Shown: positions 19,186 through 29,000 of the stretch, piece after piece | Layout of the letters: every line of letters begins with the position of its first letter | How positions within the stretch are numbered: the stretch's first letter is position 1 | Source of the DNA: an uncultured Bacteroidales bacterium | GTDB lineage: Bacteria; Bacteroidota; Bacteroidia; Bacteroidales; P3 | Assembly (NCBI GenBank): GCA_900315935.1 | Contig: ONBB01000021.1 | Location: 1-37,776 of the forward strand | Direction: 5' to 3' | DNA length: 37,776 bases | Position numbers and translations under genes: made by a program | The notes under the pieces: model-generated | What the model saw: only the letters and a program-made list of their open reading frames with translations | Told to the model about the DNA's origin: nothing | Databases searched by the model: none

Positions 19186-19962
19186 ATGAAAGAGATACAC
19201 ACCTTCACCATAGCGCAGCGGCGCCAGTTGGGCAGCCAGTACTTCGCGCTCACCCTGCAGCATGGTGGCCGGATGCAGCCCGTGGTGCCGGGCCAGTTTG
19301 TCGAAGTGCTCGTCGAGGGCGAGCGCGAGGTGATGCTGCGGCGCCCCATCTCCATCCACGACGCCGACCCCGCAGCCGGCACCCTCACCCTGCTCATCCA
19401 GGTCGTGGGCCGCGGCACACGCCGTCTGGCGCAACTCAAGGAGGGCGACCCGCTCAATCTCGTCTACCCCCTTGGCCACGGTTTCACGACCGACATCCCC
19501 ACCGGCAGCCGCGTGCTGATGGTGGGTGGCGGCGCAGGCATCGCACCCCTGCTGCACCTTGCCAGGACGCTGGCTCATATCGGTATACGTCCCACCGTAC
19601 TCCTCGGAGGCCGCACCGCCGACCTCATCCCCGTGCGCTCCGAGTTTGAACCCTGCGCCGAGGTCGCCGTCGCCACCGACGACGGCTCGCTCGGCCACCA
19701 CGGCATCGTTACCACCCACCCCGCCTTCGCCGCCGCCTACGACATCATCTACACCTGCGGCCCCACGCCGATGATGAAGGCCGTGGCTCGCTCGGCCGCC
19801 GAGCGCGGCATCCGCTGCGAGGTGAGCCTCGAGAACATGATGGCCTGTGGCGTGGGCGCCTGCCTCTGCTGCGTAACCGATACCGACGAAGGCCACCGCT
19901 GCGTCTGCAAGGAGGGCCCCGTGTTCGACATATCCACAATGAAAAAATGGTACCAATGCTAG
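19186..19962 (+). CDS. pyrK: Dihydroorotate dehydrogenase B, electron-transfer subunit
   Basis: PyrK carries FAD and a [2Fe-2S] cluster and passes electrons from PyrD to NAD in pyrimidine synthesis. ATG 19186 gives 258 residues; an upstream in-frame ATG at 19123 lies before the promoter and is rejected. Visible are the FAD-binding RRPISIHD (52-59), the nucleotide-binding [10 protein letters not shown] (114-123), the CGPTPMM motif (191-197) and the cluster cysteines C221, C226, C229 and C241. It overlaps pyrD by a few bases. Confidence 0.95.
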   Translation: MKEIHTFTIAQRRQLGSQYFALTLQHGGRMQPVVPGQFVEVLVEGEREVMLRRPISIHDADPAAGTLTLLIQVVGRGTRRLAQLKEGDPLNLVYPLGHGFTTDIPTGSRVLMVGGGAGIAPLLHLARTLAHIGIRPTVLLGGRTADLIPVRSEFEPCAEVAVATDDGSLGHHGIVTTHPAFAAAYDIIYTCGPTPMMKAVARSAAERGIRCEVSLENMMACGVGACLCCVTDTDEGHRCVCKEGPVFDISTMKKWYQC

Positions 19963-20855
19963 ACGTCAAAATACACAATCTCAGCCTGAAAAATCCCGTC
20001 CTCACCGCCAGCGGCACCTTCGGCTACGGTGAGGAGTTCGCCGACTTCATCGACCTCGAGCGCCTCGGTGGCTTCATCGTCAAGGGCACCACCGGCTCCC
20101 ACCGCGAGGGCAACCCCTATCCCCGCATGGCCGAGACCCCCTCCGGCATGCTCAATGCCGTGGGTCTCCAGAACGGCGGCGTGGAGAAATTCTGCTCCGA
20201 AGTATATCATAGAATCAAGCACTTACAGACCAACATCATCGTCAACGTCAGCGGCTCCTCCATCGAGGAGTACTGCTCCGTGGCCGAACAAATCAACGAG
20301 TTGGAGCACATCCCCGCCATCGAGCTCAACATCTCCTGCCCCAACGTCAAGAAAGGCGGCATGGGTTTCGGCACCGACCCCCAGATGGCCGCCCAGGTGG
20401 TCTCGGAGGTGCGCAAGGTATACCATAAAACCTTGATAGTGAAGCTCACGCCCAACGTTACCAGCATCGTCGAAATCGCCAAGGCCGTCGAGGGCGCCGG
20501 CGCCGACAGCGTCTCTCTTATCAACACCATGCTTGGCATGGCCATCGACGTGGAGCGTCGCCGTCCCATGCTCAGCACCATCACCGGTGGCCTCAGCGGC
20601 CCTGCGGTCAAGCCCGTGGCTGTCCGCATGGTATGGCAGGTGGCCCATGCGGTGCAGATACCCGTCATCGGCCTCGGTGGCATCGCCTCGGCGGCCGACG
20701 CGCTGGAGTTCCTCATGGCCGGCGCCAAGGCCATCCAGGTCGGCACCGCCAACTTCATCGACCCCGCCATCACCGTGAAGATTGTCGACGGGCTGACTGA
20801 CTACTGCAAACGTCATGGTATCAGCGATATAAACGAAATAATCGGCATCGTATGA
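19947..20855 (+). CDS. pyrD: Dihydroorotate dehydrogenase B, catalytic subunit
   Basis: This FMN enzyme oxidises dihydroorotate to orotate. Class 1B is indicated by the catalytic cysteine in [13 protein letters not shown] (C131) and by the adjacent pyrK. Other features are [24 protein letters not shown], and the FMN-phosphate region [14 protein letters not shown] with [11 protein letters not shown]. 302 residues from ATG 19947; ATG 19956 (MLDVKIHNL) is an alternative start that fits the family N-terminus equally well. Overlaps pyrK upstream and the next gene by ATGA. Confidence 0.95.
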   Translation: MVPMLDVKIHNLSLKNPVLTASGTFGYGEEFADFIDLERLGGFIVKGTTGSHREGNPYPRMAETPSGMLNAVGLQNGGVEKFCSEVYHRIKHLQTNIIVNVSGSSIEEYCSVAEQINELEHIPAIELNISCPNVKKGGMGFGTDPQMAAQVVSEVRKVYHKTLIVKLTPNVTSIVEIAKAVEGAGADSVSLINTMLGMAIDVERRRPMLSTITGGLSGPAVKPVAVRMVWQVAHAVQIPVIGLGGIASAADALEFLMAGAKAIQVGTANFIDPAITVKIVDGLTDYCKRHGISDINEIIGIV

Positions 20856-21691
20856 CCCTTATCGCCGACAGTGGCAGCACCAAGACCGCATGGATGGAGT
20901 TAGAGTCTGGTAACATGACAGTTACCGAGGGGCTCAACCCCCATTTCACCACCGACGAGCAGTTCCTCGCCGCCTGCACCATCGTGCGCAAAAACCTTCA
21001 ACTTCCAACTTCCAACTTCCAACTTTTCTTCTACGGTGCTGGCTGCGGCAGCGAAAATCAGCGTCTGCGCGTGTCCGACCTACTGTCCAAAGCTTTTGGA
21101 ACCAGCGATATATATGTGTGTACCGACCTGCTGGGTGCCTGTCGCGCCACCTGTGGCGACCAACCCGGATTGGTGGGCATCCTAGGCACGGGCAGCAACG
21201 CCTGCTACTATAACGGCCATGAAATCAGCATGCAAGCCCCCAGCCTAGGCTACATCCTGGGCGACCATGGCTCGGCCAACCACGTGGGGCGCATGCTGCT
21301 GCAGGACTATCTCACCGACAAGATGCCAGACGACATAGGTGCCATGTTCCATGATACTTACACTGATATTGACGACACCTGGCTCGATGCCGTCTACCAT
21401 CGTCCGCACGCCAACCGCTACCTGGCCTCGCTGGCTCCCTTCGCCACCGCCCGCATGGCCGAGCCCTACTGCAACGGCTGCCTCTGCGGCGCACTCGACG
21501 ACTGGTACTGCTACCAGCTTGCCGACCTGGTGCTGACCGCCGAGCGCCGCGAACTGCACCTCGTAGGCGCCTTCGCCGCTGCCATAAGACCCATGCTGCT
21601 AGGCTTCTGCCGCGACAATGGCCTCACCTTGGGCCGCGTCCTGGCATCCCCCATCGAAGCCTTGCGGCAATACCACATTAAGAACTTTTAA
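20852..21691 (+). CDS. BadF/BadG-type ATPase, N-acetylglucosamine kinase-like
   Basis: This is an ASKHA-fold sugar-kinase-like protein of 279 residues. It begins [14 protein letters not shown] with the phosphate-1 loop (GSTKT, 8-12) and has the phosphate-2 loop GILGTGSN (109-116), then [14 protein letters not shown] as in BadF/GlcNAc kinase relatives. The likely substrate is an amino sugar, possibly in cell-wall recycling; this is inferred from the family. It starts within the pyrD stop (ATGA). Residues 49-58 ([10 protein letters not shown]) are encoded by a heptamer repeat array and look like an insertion before the FFYGAGCGS strand. Confidence 0.85.
   Translation: MTLIADSGSTKTAWMELESGNMTVTEGLNPHFTTDEQFLAACTIVRKNLQLPTSNFQLFFYGAGCGSENQRLRVSDLLSKAFGTSDIYVCTDLLGACRATCGDQPGLVGILGTGSNACYYNGHEISMQAPSLGYILGDHGSANHVGRMLLQDYLTDKMPDDIGAMFHDTYTDIDDTWLDAVYHRPHANRYLASLAPFATARMAEPYCNGCLCGALDDWYCYQLADLVLTAERRELHLVGAFAAAIRPMLLGFCRDNGLTLGRVLASPIEALRQYHIKNF
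21001..21021 (+). repeat. Heptamer array inside the BadF-type kinase gene
   Basis: Three perfect ACTTCCA units, with partial units on both sides (CTTCA before, ACTTTT after). The array is translated in frame as part of [10 protein letters not shown]. Confidence 0.8.
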
Positions 21692-21760
21692 CACCTGGCT
21701 GAAAATAATATTGGAAAAAATCCGTTTCCACACCATCAAACTACAAAATCAACACAGAAA

Positions 21761-22192
21761 ATGGACTTGACAAACATCCTGGTAGTGGCCGGCAAGCCGG
21801 ACCTCAGTGAACTGGTGTCGCAGACCAAAGGCGGCGCCATCGTGAAGAACCTCGTCTCGGGCCAGAAATTCCCCGTCTTCAAAAACGACCGCATCAGCTC
21901 GCTGGGCGAGATACGCCTCTTCACCGAGACCGACGAGAAACCCCTCGAAGAGGTCTTCGGCGCCATCCGCGACCACCTGAACCAGCAACCCACCCCCTTC
22001 GACCCCAAGAAGGCCGAGAGCAAGGAAATGTTCGACCTCCTGGCTGCCGTGCTGCCCGACTACGACCGCGAGCGCGTGCACGCCTCCGATGCGAAGAAAC
22101 TCTTCGCCTGGTACAACATCCTGCTGGCCGCCGGCAAGCTCGAGCCTTCAGCCACCGAAGAAGACAAAACCGAAGAAAACAACAACCAATAA
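21761..22192 (+). CDS. DUF5606 family protein
   Basis: A 143-residue Bacteroidetes protein of unknown function. The N-terminal half has the family pattern: DLTNILVVAGKPDLSELVSQ, then KFPVFKNDRISSLGEIRLFT, a small beta-rich domain. It is followed by a helical part with HASDAKKLFAWYNILLAAG and an acidic, Asn-rich tail. No signal peptide or membrane segment, so cytosolic. It lies 69 nt after the sugar kinase and 12 nt before a lipoprotein gene. No promoter box seen in the 69-nt gap. Confidence 0.8.
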   Translation: MDLTNILVVAGKPDLSELVSQTKGGAIVKNLVSGQKFPVFKNDRISSLGEIRLFTETDEKPLEEVFGAIRDHLNQQPTPFDPKKAESKEMFDLLAAVLPDYDRERVHASDAKKLFAWYNILLAAGKLEPSATEEDKTEENNNQ

Positions 22193-22204
22193 ACCCCACA
22201 CCTT

Positions 22205-23236
22205 ATGAAGAAATTATTTTTGGCGCTCGCCGCCGTAGCCGTGATGGGTCTCACCGCCTGCGACCCCGACGATGAAAACGCTGCCGCCCGCAGCGGTGTC
22301 TACAACCCCGAGGTGAAGATTGCCTCCATGGAATATGGCGATAACGATCGCGACCAATGGAATTGGGCAGACAACAAACTCGTCAGCATCGACCACTACA
22401 GTTCGGACCGCATCGATGGCTCCACCACCTTCGAGTACAACTCCGACAATCAGCTGACAAAGGTAACCGACGATGACGGCTTCACGCTGGAATACGGATA
22501 TACCAACGGACTGTTGTCCTCGGTAACGGTGAGCGAGATGAACGCCACATTCAACGTCAACTACAGCAACAACCAAATCAGCAATTTCCAGATGCCCATC
22601 AGCCAGGAAATGCTCAACTCCATGGTGCAGGAACTGATCGGTGGACTCTTGAACGGCGACATGGAGGACTACCGTGCCCTCTCCGCCAAGGCTGGCAACG
22701 AGAATATGCTTCAGTTCAATCTGGTATGGAATAACGGCAATGTGAGCCGTATGGCCGGTAATACCAGCATTACTGTCGACCTGCCTGTCAGCGATATGCT
22801 TTCTATCGCCGCCAACTTGTTTGGCGAGGAGTTTTCCGCGTATACCGATGTAATCAGCGGCGCCATGCAGATGATGGGCATCACCAGCGTCCCGCTCTCC
22901 TTCAATATGGGCGATACCATCGACCTCGCCTACGACCAAAACCACAACCCCCTGCAGGGCTTCATGGGCGAATTCAGCCCCGAAATGATTCCCGTCATTT
23001 TGTCGGGTAACAACGTTACCAGCTCGACGCAATATGGTTCCATGAGCTACCACCTCCAGCTGCCCGCCATGTTGCTTGCCGTGTTGCCCGCCGAGTTCGC
23101 CTCCAGAACCTCCGGCACCATCCCCACCGGCGAGGGCGAGACCGTTACCTTCAGCTACCAGTACAACAGTAAGGGGTATCCCACTGTCGCCACCTCCAGC
23201 TATGGAGAGGTTACAAGTTTCACTTATGTAGAATAG
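22205..23236 (+). CDS. Lipoprotein with DUF4595-like repeats
   Basis: The 343-residue product has a lipoprotein signal: KK, a hydrophobic core and the lipobox LTAC with Cys at 19, followed by acidic DPDDEN, which in Bacteroidetes favours surface export. The body has short repeats of the YD/RHS-like kind seen in DUF4595 proteins (STTFEYNSDNQLTKV, FTLEYGYTNGLLSSV, VTFSYQYNSKGYPTV). Function unknown. It lies 6 nt before metG. Confidence 0.75.
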   Translation: MKKLFLALAAVAVMGLTACDPDDENAAARSGVYNPEVKIASMEYGDNDRDQWNWADNKLVSIDHYSSDRIDGSTTFEYNSDNQLTKVTDDDGFTLEYGYTNGLLSSVTVSEMNATFNVNYSNNQISNFQMPISQEMLNSMVQELIGGLLNGDMEDYRALSAKAGNENMLQFNLVWNNGNVSRMAGNTSITVDLPVSDMLSIAANLFGEEFSAYTDVISGAMQMMGITSVPLSFNMGDTIDLAYDQNHNPLQGFMGEFSPEMIPVILSGNNVTSSTQYGSMSYHLQLPAMLLAVLPAEFASRTSGTIPTGEGETVTFSYQYNSKGYPTVATSSYGEVTSFTYVE

Positions 23237-23242
23237 TATCCA

Positions 23243-25318
23243 ATGGTATATACCGAGAAAGACAGACAATACAAGCGCTATACCATCACCTCGGCGTTGC
23301 CCTACGCCAACGGACCCGTACACATCGGCCACCTGGCCGGTGTGTACGTTCCTGCTGACGTCTACGCCCGCTACCTGCGCGCCCAAGGCGAGGAGGTGGT
23401 GTTTATCGGCGGCAGCGACGAACACGGCGTGCCCATCACTATCAAGGCCCGCCGCGAAGGCGTAACACCGCAGGACATCGTCGACCGCTACCACAAAATC
23501 ATCAAGGACTCCTTCGCCGAACTGGGCATCTCCTTCGACATCTACAGCCGCACCTCCAGCCCCCGCCATCACGAGACCGCAGCAGCCTACTTCAAAAAGC
23601 TCTACGACGAGGGCAAATTCGTCGAGAAAGTGTCGCAGCAGTACTACGACGAGGAGGCCCAGCAGTTCCTGGCCGACCGCTACATCACCGGCACCTGCCC
23701 CCGCTGCGGCAACGAGCACGCCTATGGCGACCAGTGCGAAGCCTGCGGCACCAGCCTCAACGCCACCGACCTCATCAACCCCAAGTCCGCCCTCAGCGGC
23801 TCCAAACCCGTCCTCAAGGACACCAAGCACTGGTTCCTCCCGCTCGACCAGGACGAACCCTGGCTCCGCCAGTGGATTCTCGACGGCCACAAGGGCGACT
23901 GGAAGACCAACGTCTACGGTCAGTGCAAGTCTTGGATTGACGCCGGCCTCCAGCCCCGCGCCGTTACGCGCGACCTCGACTGGGGCGTCCGCGTGCCCAT
24001 CGAAGGCACCGACGGCAAAGTGCTCTACGTCTGGTTCGACGCCCCCATCGGCTACATCTCCTTCACCCGCGAACTCTTCGGCGACGACTGGGAGAAATGG
24101 TGGAAGAGCTCCGACAGCAAACTCGTCCACTTCATCGGCAAGGACAACATCGTCTTCCACTGCATCATCTTCCCCTCTATGCTCCATGCCGACGGCTCCT
24201 ACATCCTGCCCGCCAACGTGCCCGCCAACGAGTTCCTCAACCTCGAGGGCGACAAAATCTCCACCTCCCGCAACTGGGCCGTATGGCTCCACGAGTACTT
24301 GAAGGAGTTCCCCGGCAAGCAGGACGTCCTCCGCTACACCCTCTGCTCCAACGCCCCCGAAACCAAGGACAACGACTTCACTTGGAAGGACTTCCAGCTC
24401 AAGAACAACTCCGAACTCGTCGCCATCCTCGGCAACTTCGTCAACCGTACCCTCGTCCTCACCCACAAGTTCTACCAAGGTCGCGTGCCCGCCGTCTCCG
24501 AACTCCGGACTACGAACTCCGAACTCGATGACGAAGTCATCCGCGAACTGGCCACCTTCCCCGAGCGCATAGGACGCTCCATCGAGACCTACCGCCTCCG
24601 CGAAGCGCTGGCCGAAATGATGAACCTCGCACGCCTCGGCAACAAGTACCTCACCGACACCGAGCCCTGGAAACTCATCAAGACCGACCCCGAGCGCACC
24701 GCCACGGTGATGAACCTCTCGCTCCAGATTTGCGCCAACCTGGCCGTCCTCTGCGCACCCTTCCTGCCCTTCACCGCCGACAAGATGCACCGCATCATGA
24801 ACCTCCGCGCCATGGGCTGGCAGGATGCAGGCCGCGCCGACCTCCTCCCCGAAGGGCACCAGATAGGCACCCCCGAGCTGCTCTTCGAGCAAATCTCCGA
24901 CGAGACCATCCAGGCGCAGGTCGACAAACTCCAGGCCACCAAGGAGCAGAATGCCCTCGACGCCTGGCAACCCGCCGCCGTCAAAGAGAACGTTACCATC
25001 GACGACTTCGCGCGCCTCGACATCCGCGTCGCCACCATCCTCGAGTGCACCAAGGTGCCCAAGGCCGACAAACTCCTCCAGTTCAAACTCGACGACGGCA
25101 CCGCCCAACCCCGCACCATCGTCAGCGGCATCGCACTCCACTACCCAGAGCCCGAAAAGCTCGTCGGCCGACAGGTCTGCTTCATCGCCAACTTCCCGCC
25201 TCGCAAACTCAAGGGCGTCGAAAGCCAGGGCATGATCCTCAGTGCCGAGGACAGAGACGGCCGCCTCGTCCTCCTCACCCCCAGCGACCTCGTCGCCCCG
25301 GGCTGTAGCGTGGGATGA
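23243..25318 (+). CDS. metG: Methionyl-tRNA synthetase with C-terminal tRNA-binding domain
   Basis: MetG charges tRNA-Met. The 691-residue protein has HIGH at 27-30 ([10 protein letters not shown]), a zinc knuckle with C152, C155, C165 and C168, and the class I KMSKS loop in the variant form KISTS at 338-342. Residues from about 585 to the end form an EMAP/Trbp111-type tRNA-binding domain ([35 protein letters not shown]). It is a little longer than usual; the extra residues lie at 419-428 ([10 protein letters not shown]) where the DNA is a heptamer array. Confidence 0.96.
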   Translation: MVYTEKDRQYKRYTITSALPYANGPVHIGHLAGVYVPADVYARYLRAQGEEVVFIGGSDEHGVPITIKARREGVTPQDIVDRYHKIIKDSFAELGISFDIYSRTSSPRHHETAAAYFKKLYDEGKFVEKVSQQYYDEEAQQFLADRYITGTCPRCGNEHAYGDQCEACGTSLNATDLINPKSALSGSKPVLKDTKHWFLPLDQDEPWLRQWILDGHKGDWKTNVYGQCKSWIDAGLQPRAVTRDLDWGVRVPIEGTDGKVLYVWFDAPIGYISFTRELFGDDWEKWWKSSDSKLVHFIGKDNIVFHCIIFPSMLHADGSYILPANVPANEFLNLEGDKISTSRNWAVWLHEYLKEFPGKQDVLRYTLCSNAPETKDNDFTWKDFQLKNNSELVAILGNFVNRTLVLTHKFYQGRVPAVSELRTTNSELDDEVIRELATFPERIGRSIETYRLREALAEMMNLARLGNKYLTDTEPWKLIKTDPERTATVMNLSLQICANLAVLCAPFLPFTADKMHRIMNLRAMGWQDAGRADLLPEGHQIGTPELLFEQISDETIQAQVDKLQATKEQNALDAWQPAAVKENVTIDDFARLDIRVATILECTKVPKADKLLQFKLDDGTAQPRTIVSGIALHYPEPEKLVGRQVCFIANFPPRKLKGVESQGMILSAEDRDGRLVLLTPSDLVAPGCSVG
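24499..24526 (+). repeat. Heptamer array inside metG, 4 x 7 bp
   Basis: Units CGAACTC, CGGACTA, CGAACTC, CGAACTC. Translated in frame as part of [10 protein letters not shown] in the linker before the anticodon-binding helices. Confidence 0.8.
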
Positions 25319-25343
25319 TAGCCGCCGACACTCAAAAAACAAG

Positions 25344-25373
25344 GAAGAGGACGCATCCCCATGCGCCCTCTTC
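25344..25373. terminator. Terminator-like hairpin after metG, possibly bidirectional
   Basis: A 13-bp stem with one A/C mismatch: left arm 25344-25356, loop CCCC, right arm 25361-25373. On the plus strand only TCTTT follows; on the minus strand CTTGTTTTTT follows, so it may also end the degraded minus-strand gene that stops at 25383. Confidence 0.7.
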
Positions 25374-25382
25374 TCTTTCACC

Positions 25383-25512
25383 CTACACCACAACCACCTC
25401 ACCCACATACGTCGAGTCCGACACCTCGTGCGGAAGCATCTGACGCTGCAGCGCCTCGTTCCACTGCGGACGCATGTTCGTCGTCCGCACCAGCCCGTAC
25501 ACGTGCACCCTC
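25383..25512 (-). pseudogene. Possible C-terminal fragment of an unrecognised minus-strand gene
   Basis: Read on the minus strand, a frame ending at TAG 25383-25385 encodes about 43 residues that look protein-like: HVYGLVRTTNMRPQWNEA, then QRQMLPHEVSDSTYVGEVV. It stops just before a hairpin with a good minus-strand T tract and has no start of its own. It is cut where the ISL3 remnant begins. I do not recognise the family; the call rests on composition and context. Confidence 0.35.
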
Positions 25513-25692
25513 GCACGACACCGTGATGGCATACTTGCCTAGTACGACTACCACATCTCCAACGGAAAACTCGAAGGCATCAATAACAAGATCAAGACTA
25601 TGAAACGTCAAGCCTATGGCTACCGAGACCTGCCTTTCTTCAGACTCAAACTCCTATCCCTGCACGACTCCACCTATCCATTTAGCGGATGA
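25513..25692 (+). pseudogene. ISL3-family transposase, C-terminal remnant
   Basis: The frame ending in TGA 25690-25692 encodes the C-terminus of an ISL3 DDE transposase: RDGILA, then a TAG at 25540, then YDYHISNGKLEGINNKIK, KRQAYGYRD and the final FRLKLLSLHDSTYPFSG. Intact relatives read LAWYDY at the TAG, so a TGG to TAG change is likely. The rest of the element, including the catalytic core, is missing. It marks an old insertion between metG and the porin gene. Confidence 0.8.
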
Positions 25693-25700
25693 ACCTTATT

Positions 25701-25731
25701 TTTGATTGTATCGTTTTTATTTGTATCTTTG
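25701..25731 (+). promoter_or_regulatory. Promoter of the porin-like gene
   Basis: TTTG at 25701-25704, a 19-nt spacer, and TATCTTTG at 25724-25731 followed by CA: a full match to the Bacteroidetes consensus. It lies right after the transposase remnant. Predicted leader is about 30 nt. Confidence 0.8.
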
Positions 25732-25767
25732 CAGGCGAAAAACAATTGTAATTAAAGATATAACGAT

Positions 25768-26823
25768 TTGAAAACAAAACAACTAACGATGATTGCCGCA
25801 GCGATGCTGCTGGCAATTGGCACCTCGGCGCAGACGCTCTGGGGAGATATGATTAACAAACTGAAGGTCGAGGCACGCGCCGACGGCGAGCTGTTCACCA
25901 CCGACTCGACTCCCAATTTCGGCTTCCACGGCAAGTATTTCAACCTGATGCTCGGCGGCAATCTGGGCGACCACTTCAGCTACTATTTCAAGCAGCGCGT
26001 GGTGGCCAACGGCGGCTCGGTGATGTTCTTCGACAACACCGACTTCCTCTACCTGGACTACCGGCCGACGGCCAACTGGCGCCTGCGCTTCGGCAAGGAC
26101 GCTATGGCCATGGGCGGTTTCGAGTATGACGCCTCGCCCATCGACGTCTACTTCCCCACCACGCTGTGGAACAACATCTATTGTTTCCAGCTGGGCTTCA
26201 GCGGTGCCTACCTCACCGATGACGGCAACCACACGCTGGTGGCGCAGGTAACCAACTCGCCCTACATCAACTCGACGGGTCTGGCCTACGACGCCGGCCT
26301 GGTGTCGTACAACCTGTGCTGGTACGGCTCGATGGGGCACTGGCGGACCATCTGGAGCACCAGCATGATTGAGCGCGAATGGAACAAGTTCATGAACCTG
26401 ACGATGATAGGCAACAAAGTGGTGTTCGAAAAGTGGGACCTCTATGTGGACCTCATGCACCACGCGCTGGCCATCGACGACTGGGGCAAGAACTTCGGCG
26501 TGGTGAGTTGCGCCAACTGGTACTTCACCGACCGCTTCAATCTCTTCGTGAAGGGCATGATTGAGCAGAACAAGTCGGAGGTGGACCTCAACTCGGCGGT
26601 GGCGTTGGACCACCTGCTGCGTGCCGGCCACACCTACGCCCGCTACGGCCTGGGGTTCGAGTACTTCGCCGACAAGGGCAAGACCGTGCGGCTCCACACA
26701 TACGTCTGCCGCATGACCGAGTCGTACACCGAGGGCGGCGTGGACGTGGTGGAGGACTGCTGGAACTTCAACATCGGCGCCACATGGACGGTGGACTTCA
26801 TGAAGCTAAAAGTTAAGAATTAA
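25768..26823 (+). CDS. Outer-membrane porin-like beta-barrel protein
   Basis: A 351-residue secreted protein rich in alternating aromatic strands (NLMLGGNLGDHFSYYFKQRV, TDFLYLDYRPTANWRLRFGK), resembling OprO/P-type porins of Bacteroidetes. The signal peptide is KTKQLTMIAAAMLLAIGTSA with cleavage before Q. I use TTG 25768 because it supplies the basic n-region; ATG 25789 would leave none. It lies 16 nt before the transporter gene, so the two may act on one solute across both membranes, which is inference. Substrate unknown. Confidence 0.7.
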   Translation: MKTKQLTMIAAAMLLAIGTSAQTLWGDMINKLKVEARADGELFTTDSTPNFGFHGKYFNLMLGGNLGDHFSYYFKQRVVANGGSVMFFDNTDFLYLDYRPTANWRLRFGKDAMAMGGFEYDASPIDVYFPTTLWNNIYCFQLGFSGAYLTDDGNHTLVAQVTNSPYINSTGLAYDAGLVSYNLCWYGSMGHWRTIWSTSMIEREWNKFMNLTMIGNKVVFEKWDLYVDLMHHALAIDDWGKNFGVVSCANWYFTDRFNLFVKGMIEQNKSEVDLNSAVALDHLLRAGHTYARYGLGFEYFADKGKTVRLHTYVCRMTESYTEGGVDVVEDCWNFNIGATWTVDFMKLKVKN

Positions 26824-26839
26824 GAGACAAACGTTTAAT

Positions 26840-28078
26840 ATGGAAGAGCATAACAACAAGCGGCACAACCTGCTGAGCGTATTCAATCCATTCGAGGTGT
26901 TCCGCCACCACGAGACCGGCGACGGCCGCAAGCCCAGCCGATTCAAATTCACCACCCTGCGCAGCTTCGAGGCACTCATCTTCCTGGTGTGCTTCTTCGG
27001 CTTCTTCGGCTTCCTGGCCTACCGCATGACGCTGCCCCATATGCTGAACACCTTCATGCAGACGGCCTACCAGCTGCTGCTCGAGACGGTGTTCTATATC
27101 ATGGCCATCTGTGTGCTGATGGGCGCCATCAGCAAACTGCTGACCGAGTTCGGTGTGGTGCGCCTGATGGAGAACATCCTGCGGCCGCTGATGAAACCGC
27201 TCTACAATCTGCCGGGCGTGGCGGCACTGGGAGCCGTGATGACATTCCTCTCCGACAACCCCGCCATCATTTCGCTGGCCAAGGACAACAACTTCGCCCG
27301 CTATTTTAAGAAATACCAGCTGGTGTCGCTCACCAACTTCGGCACCGCCTTCGGCATGGGCTTGGTGGTCATCGCCTTCATGACCGGCAAGGGCTACGGC
27401 AGCGGCGCGCTGGTGGGACTGATGGGCGCCATCATCGGCAGCATCGTCTCCACTCGCATTATGCAGCGCTCCACACTGAAGAGCTACCCCGAGATGGACA
27501 GCCCCGTAACCGAGGAGGCCGGCACCGAGCAGAATATCTCGTTCAAGAGCGAGGGCAATGCCTTCCAGCGCTTCCTCAATGCCATGCTCGATGGCGGCAA
27601 GAGCGGTGTCGGCATCGGCGTGGCCATCATCCCCGGCGTGCTCTGCATCTCCACCATCGTCATGATGCTCACCTTCGGGCCTGCTGGCGAAAATGGCGAG
27701 TATCTGGGCAAAGCCTACGAGGGCGTGCCCGTCATCACTTGGCTGGCCGACAAGGTGAACTTCATCTTCTACTGGCTCTTCGGCTTCGAGAACGGAGCAC
27801 TGGTGGGCTTCCCCATCACGGCGCTGGGTGCCGTGGGCGCCGCCCTGGGCCTGGTGCCCACATTCGACGCCACCGGCATCATCAACAACAACGCCATTGC
27901 CGTCTTCACCGCCATGGGCATGTGCTGGAGCGGCTACCTCTCCACCCACACGGCCATGCTCGACTCCCTCGGCTACCGCAAGCTCATCGGCAAGGCCATC
28001 GGTGCCCACACCGTCGGCGGCCTCTGTGCCGGCGTGGCGGCCCACTGGCTGTGGGTGTTGTTGAGCCTGATATTCTGA
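26840..28078 (+). CDS. Gate-domain membrane transporter, CD0519/CD1768-like
   Basis: A 412-residue polytopic membrane protein with about ten hydrophobic segments. It carries nucleoside-recognition (Gate) type segments: VVRLMENILRPLMKPLYNLPG, with the polar FLSDNPAIISLAKDN inside a membrane segment, and later ENGALVGFPITALGAVGAA and NNNAIAVFTAMGMCWSGYLS. Relatives are annotated as CD0519/CD1768 family membrane proteins of unknown substrate. It lies between the porin-like gene and a CPBP protease in a tight run. Confidence 0.7.
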   Translation: MEEHNNKRHNLLSVFNPFEVFRHHETGDGRKPSRFKFTTLRSFEALIFLVCFFGFFGFLAYRMTLPHMLNTFMQTAYQLLLETVFYIMAICVLMGAISKLLTEFGVVRLMENILRPLMKPLYNLPGVAALGAVMTFLSDNPAIISLAKDNNFARYFKKYQLVSLTNFGTAFGMGLVVIAFMTGKGYGSGALVGLMGAIIGSIVSTRIMQRSTLKSYPEMDSPVTEEAGTEQNISFKSEGNAFQRFLNAMLDGGKSGVGIGVAIIPGVLCISTIVMMLTFGPAGENGEYLGKAYEGVPVITWLADKVNFIFYWLFGFENGALVGFPITALGAVGAALGLVPTFDATGIINNNAIAVFTAMGMCWSGYLSTHTAMLDSLGYRKLIGKAIGAHTVGGLCAGVAAHWLWVLLSLIF

Positions 28079-28082
28079 TGCC

Positions 28083-29000
28083 ATGAAAACTCGTAGGGAA
28101 CCCATCTTCAACTGGGCGCTGTGGGCAGGCATTGCAATATGGGTCATCTCCCTCGTGGGGATAATCCTCTCACCGGCTGCCCCAGGTAAATCTTTCATAA
28201 CAGAGACTGTAAAGGAAGACGGCGCGATAGTCGGGCTGATAGTTTTTGCTATCATAATACCTTTGGTGGAGGAGATTGGTTTCCGTTTTTGGGCTATTCG
28301 GCGATGGCGCTGGGCGGGCTATGTCTCGTCCGTTGGTATTGGATATGTAATTTATTTATATGGGGGACTGTGGGCGGCACTGGCTATCGCCATGGTAATT
28401 GCGGCCATCGTATGGCTGGTCAAAGAAGAACGCACCCGGATACTGATACTGCTGGCAACAACGTCAATCCTATTCGCCATCCTGCACTACGATAACTATG
28501 GAAACCTGCAGTTGCGGAACATCTTCGCTCTTATCAATCATCTTGGGTTTGCTTTGGTAGCCGCCTGGCTGATACTCAACCGAGGCTTTTGGTGGGCGGT
28601 ACTGTTGCACGCCGCCAACAATAGCCTGATGGTGGCAGGCATCTGTCTTTCGTCCGCTTCTGGCATCACAGTGGGAACATCCTTCACTGTCGAGACTGGC
28701 TGGAGTGTTTGGCTCCACAGTCTTGACCGCGACATTCCACGGTACGAGGGAATGAGTCCAGTCTACACCGGCACCCTGCCTTCCATCGCTGCCGAATTGT
28801 TGGCTTCCGACAGCACCGCCACCGTCACCTTCGCCGAGGGTGGGGAACGATACGAAATACTGATAGACGACAGCACCGGCGTCGCCACCCCGATACAGGT
28901 GGTGCGAGAAATGGAGCAGAACGCATGGATAACCCTCGACACGCTCTCTCAAGAACCTTTGAGAATCCATATAGAAAACAGACTAAACCTAGATGACTGA
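28083..29000 (+). CDS. CPBP family intramembrane glutamic endopeptidase
   Basis: A 305-residue membrane protein with the three CPBP/Rce1-type motifs: EEIGFR (E63, E64, R68), FAILH (H135) and HAANN (H176, N180). The membrane core covers about residues 1-190; the remaining 115 residues are a soluble tail of unknown role. It starts 4 nt after the transporter stop and overlaps the next gene by one base (TGATG). Confidence 0.8.
   Translation: MKTRREPIFNWALWAGIAIWVISLVGIILSPAAPGKSFITETVKEDGAIVGLIVFAIIIPLVEEIGFRFWAIRRWRWAGYVSSVGIGYVIYLYGGLWAALAIAMVIAAIVWLVKEERTRILILLATTSILFAILHYDNYGNLQLRNIFALINHLGFALVAAWLILNRGFWWAVLLHAANNSLMVAGICLSSASGITVGTSFTVETGWSVWLHSLDRDIPRYEGMSPVYTGTLPSIAAELLASDSTATVTFAEGGERYEILIDDSTGVATPIQVVREMEQNAWITLDTLSQEPLRIHIENRLNLDD

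Noticed and set aside
22214-25516. An 1100-codon minus-strand frame opposite the lipoprotein gene and metG
   Set aside because: Same shadow effect; composition is rich in E, G, V and A with no recognisable motif, and MetG on the plus strand is complete.
26813-28255. A 480-codon minus-strand frame opposite the Gate-domain transporter
   Set aside because: His/Ala/Gly/Glu-rich shadow composition; the plus strand encodes a coherent membrane protein.
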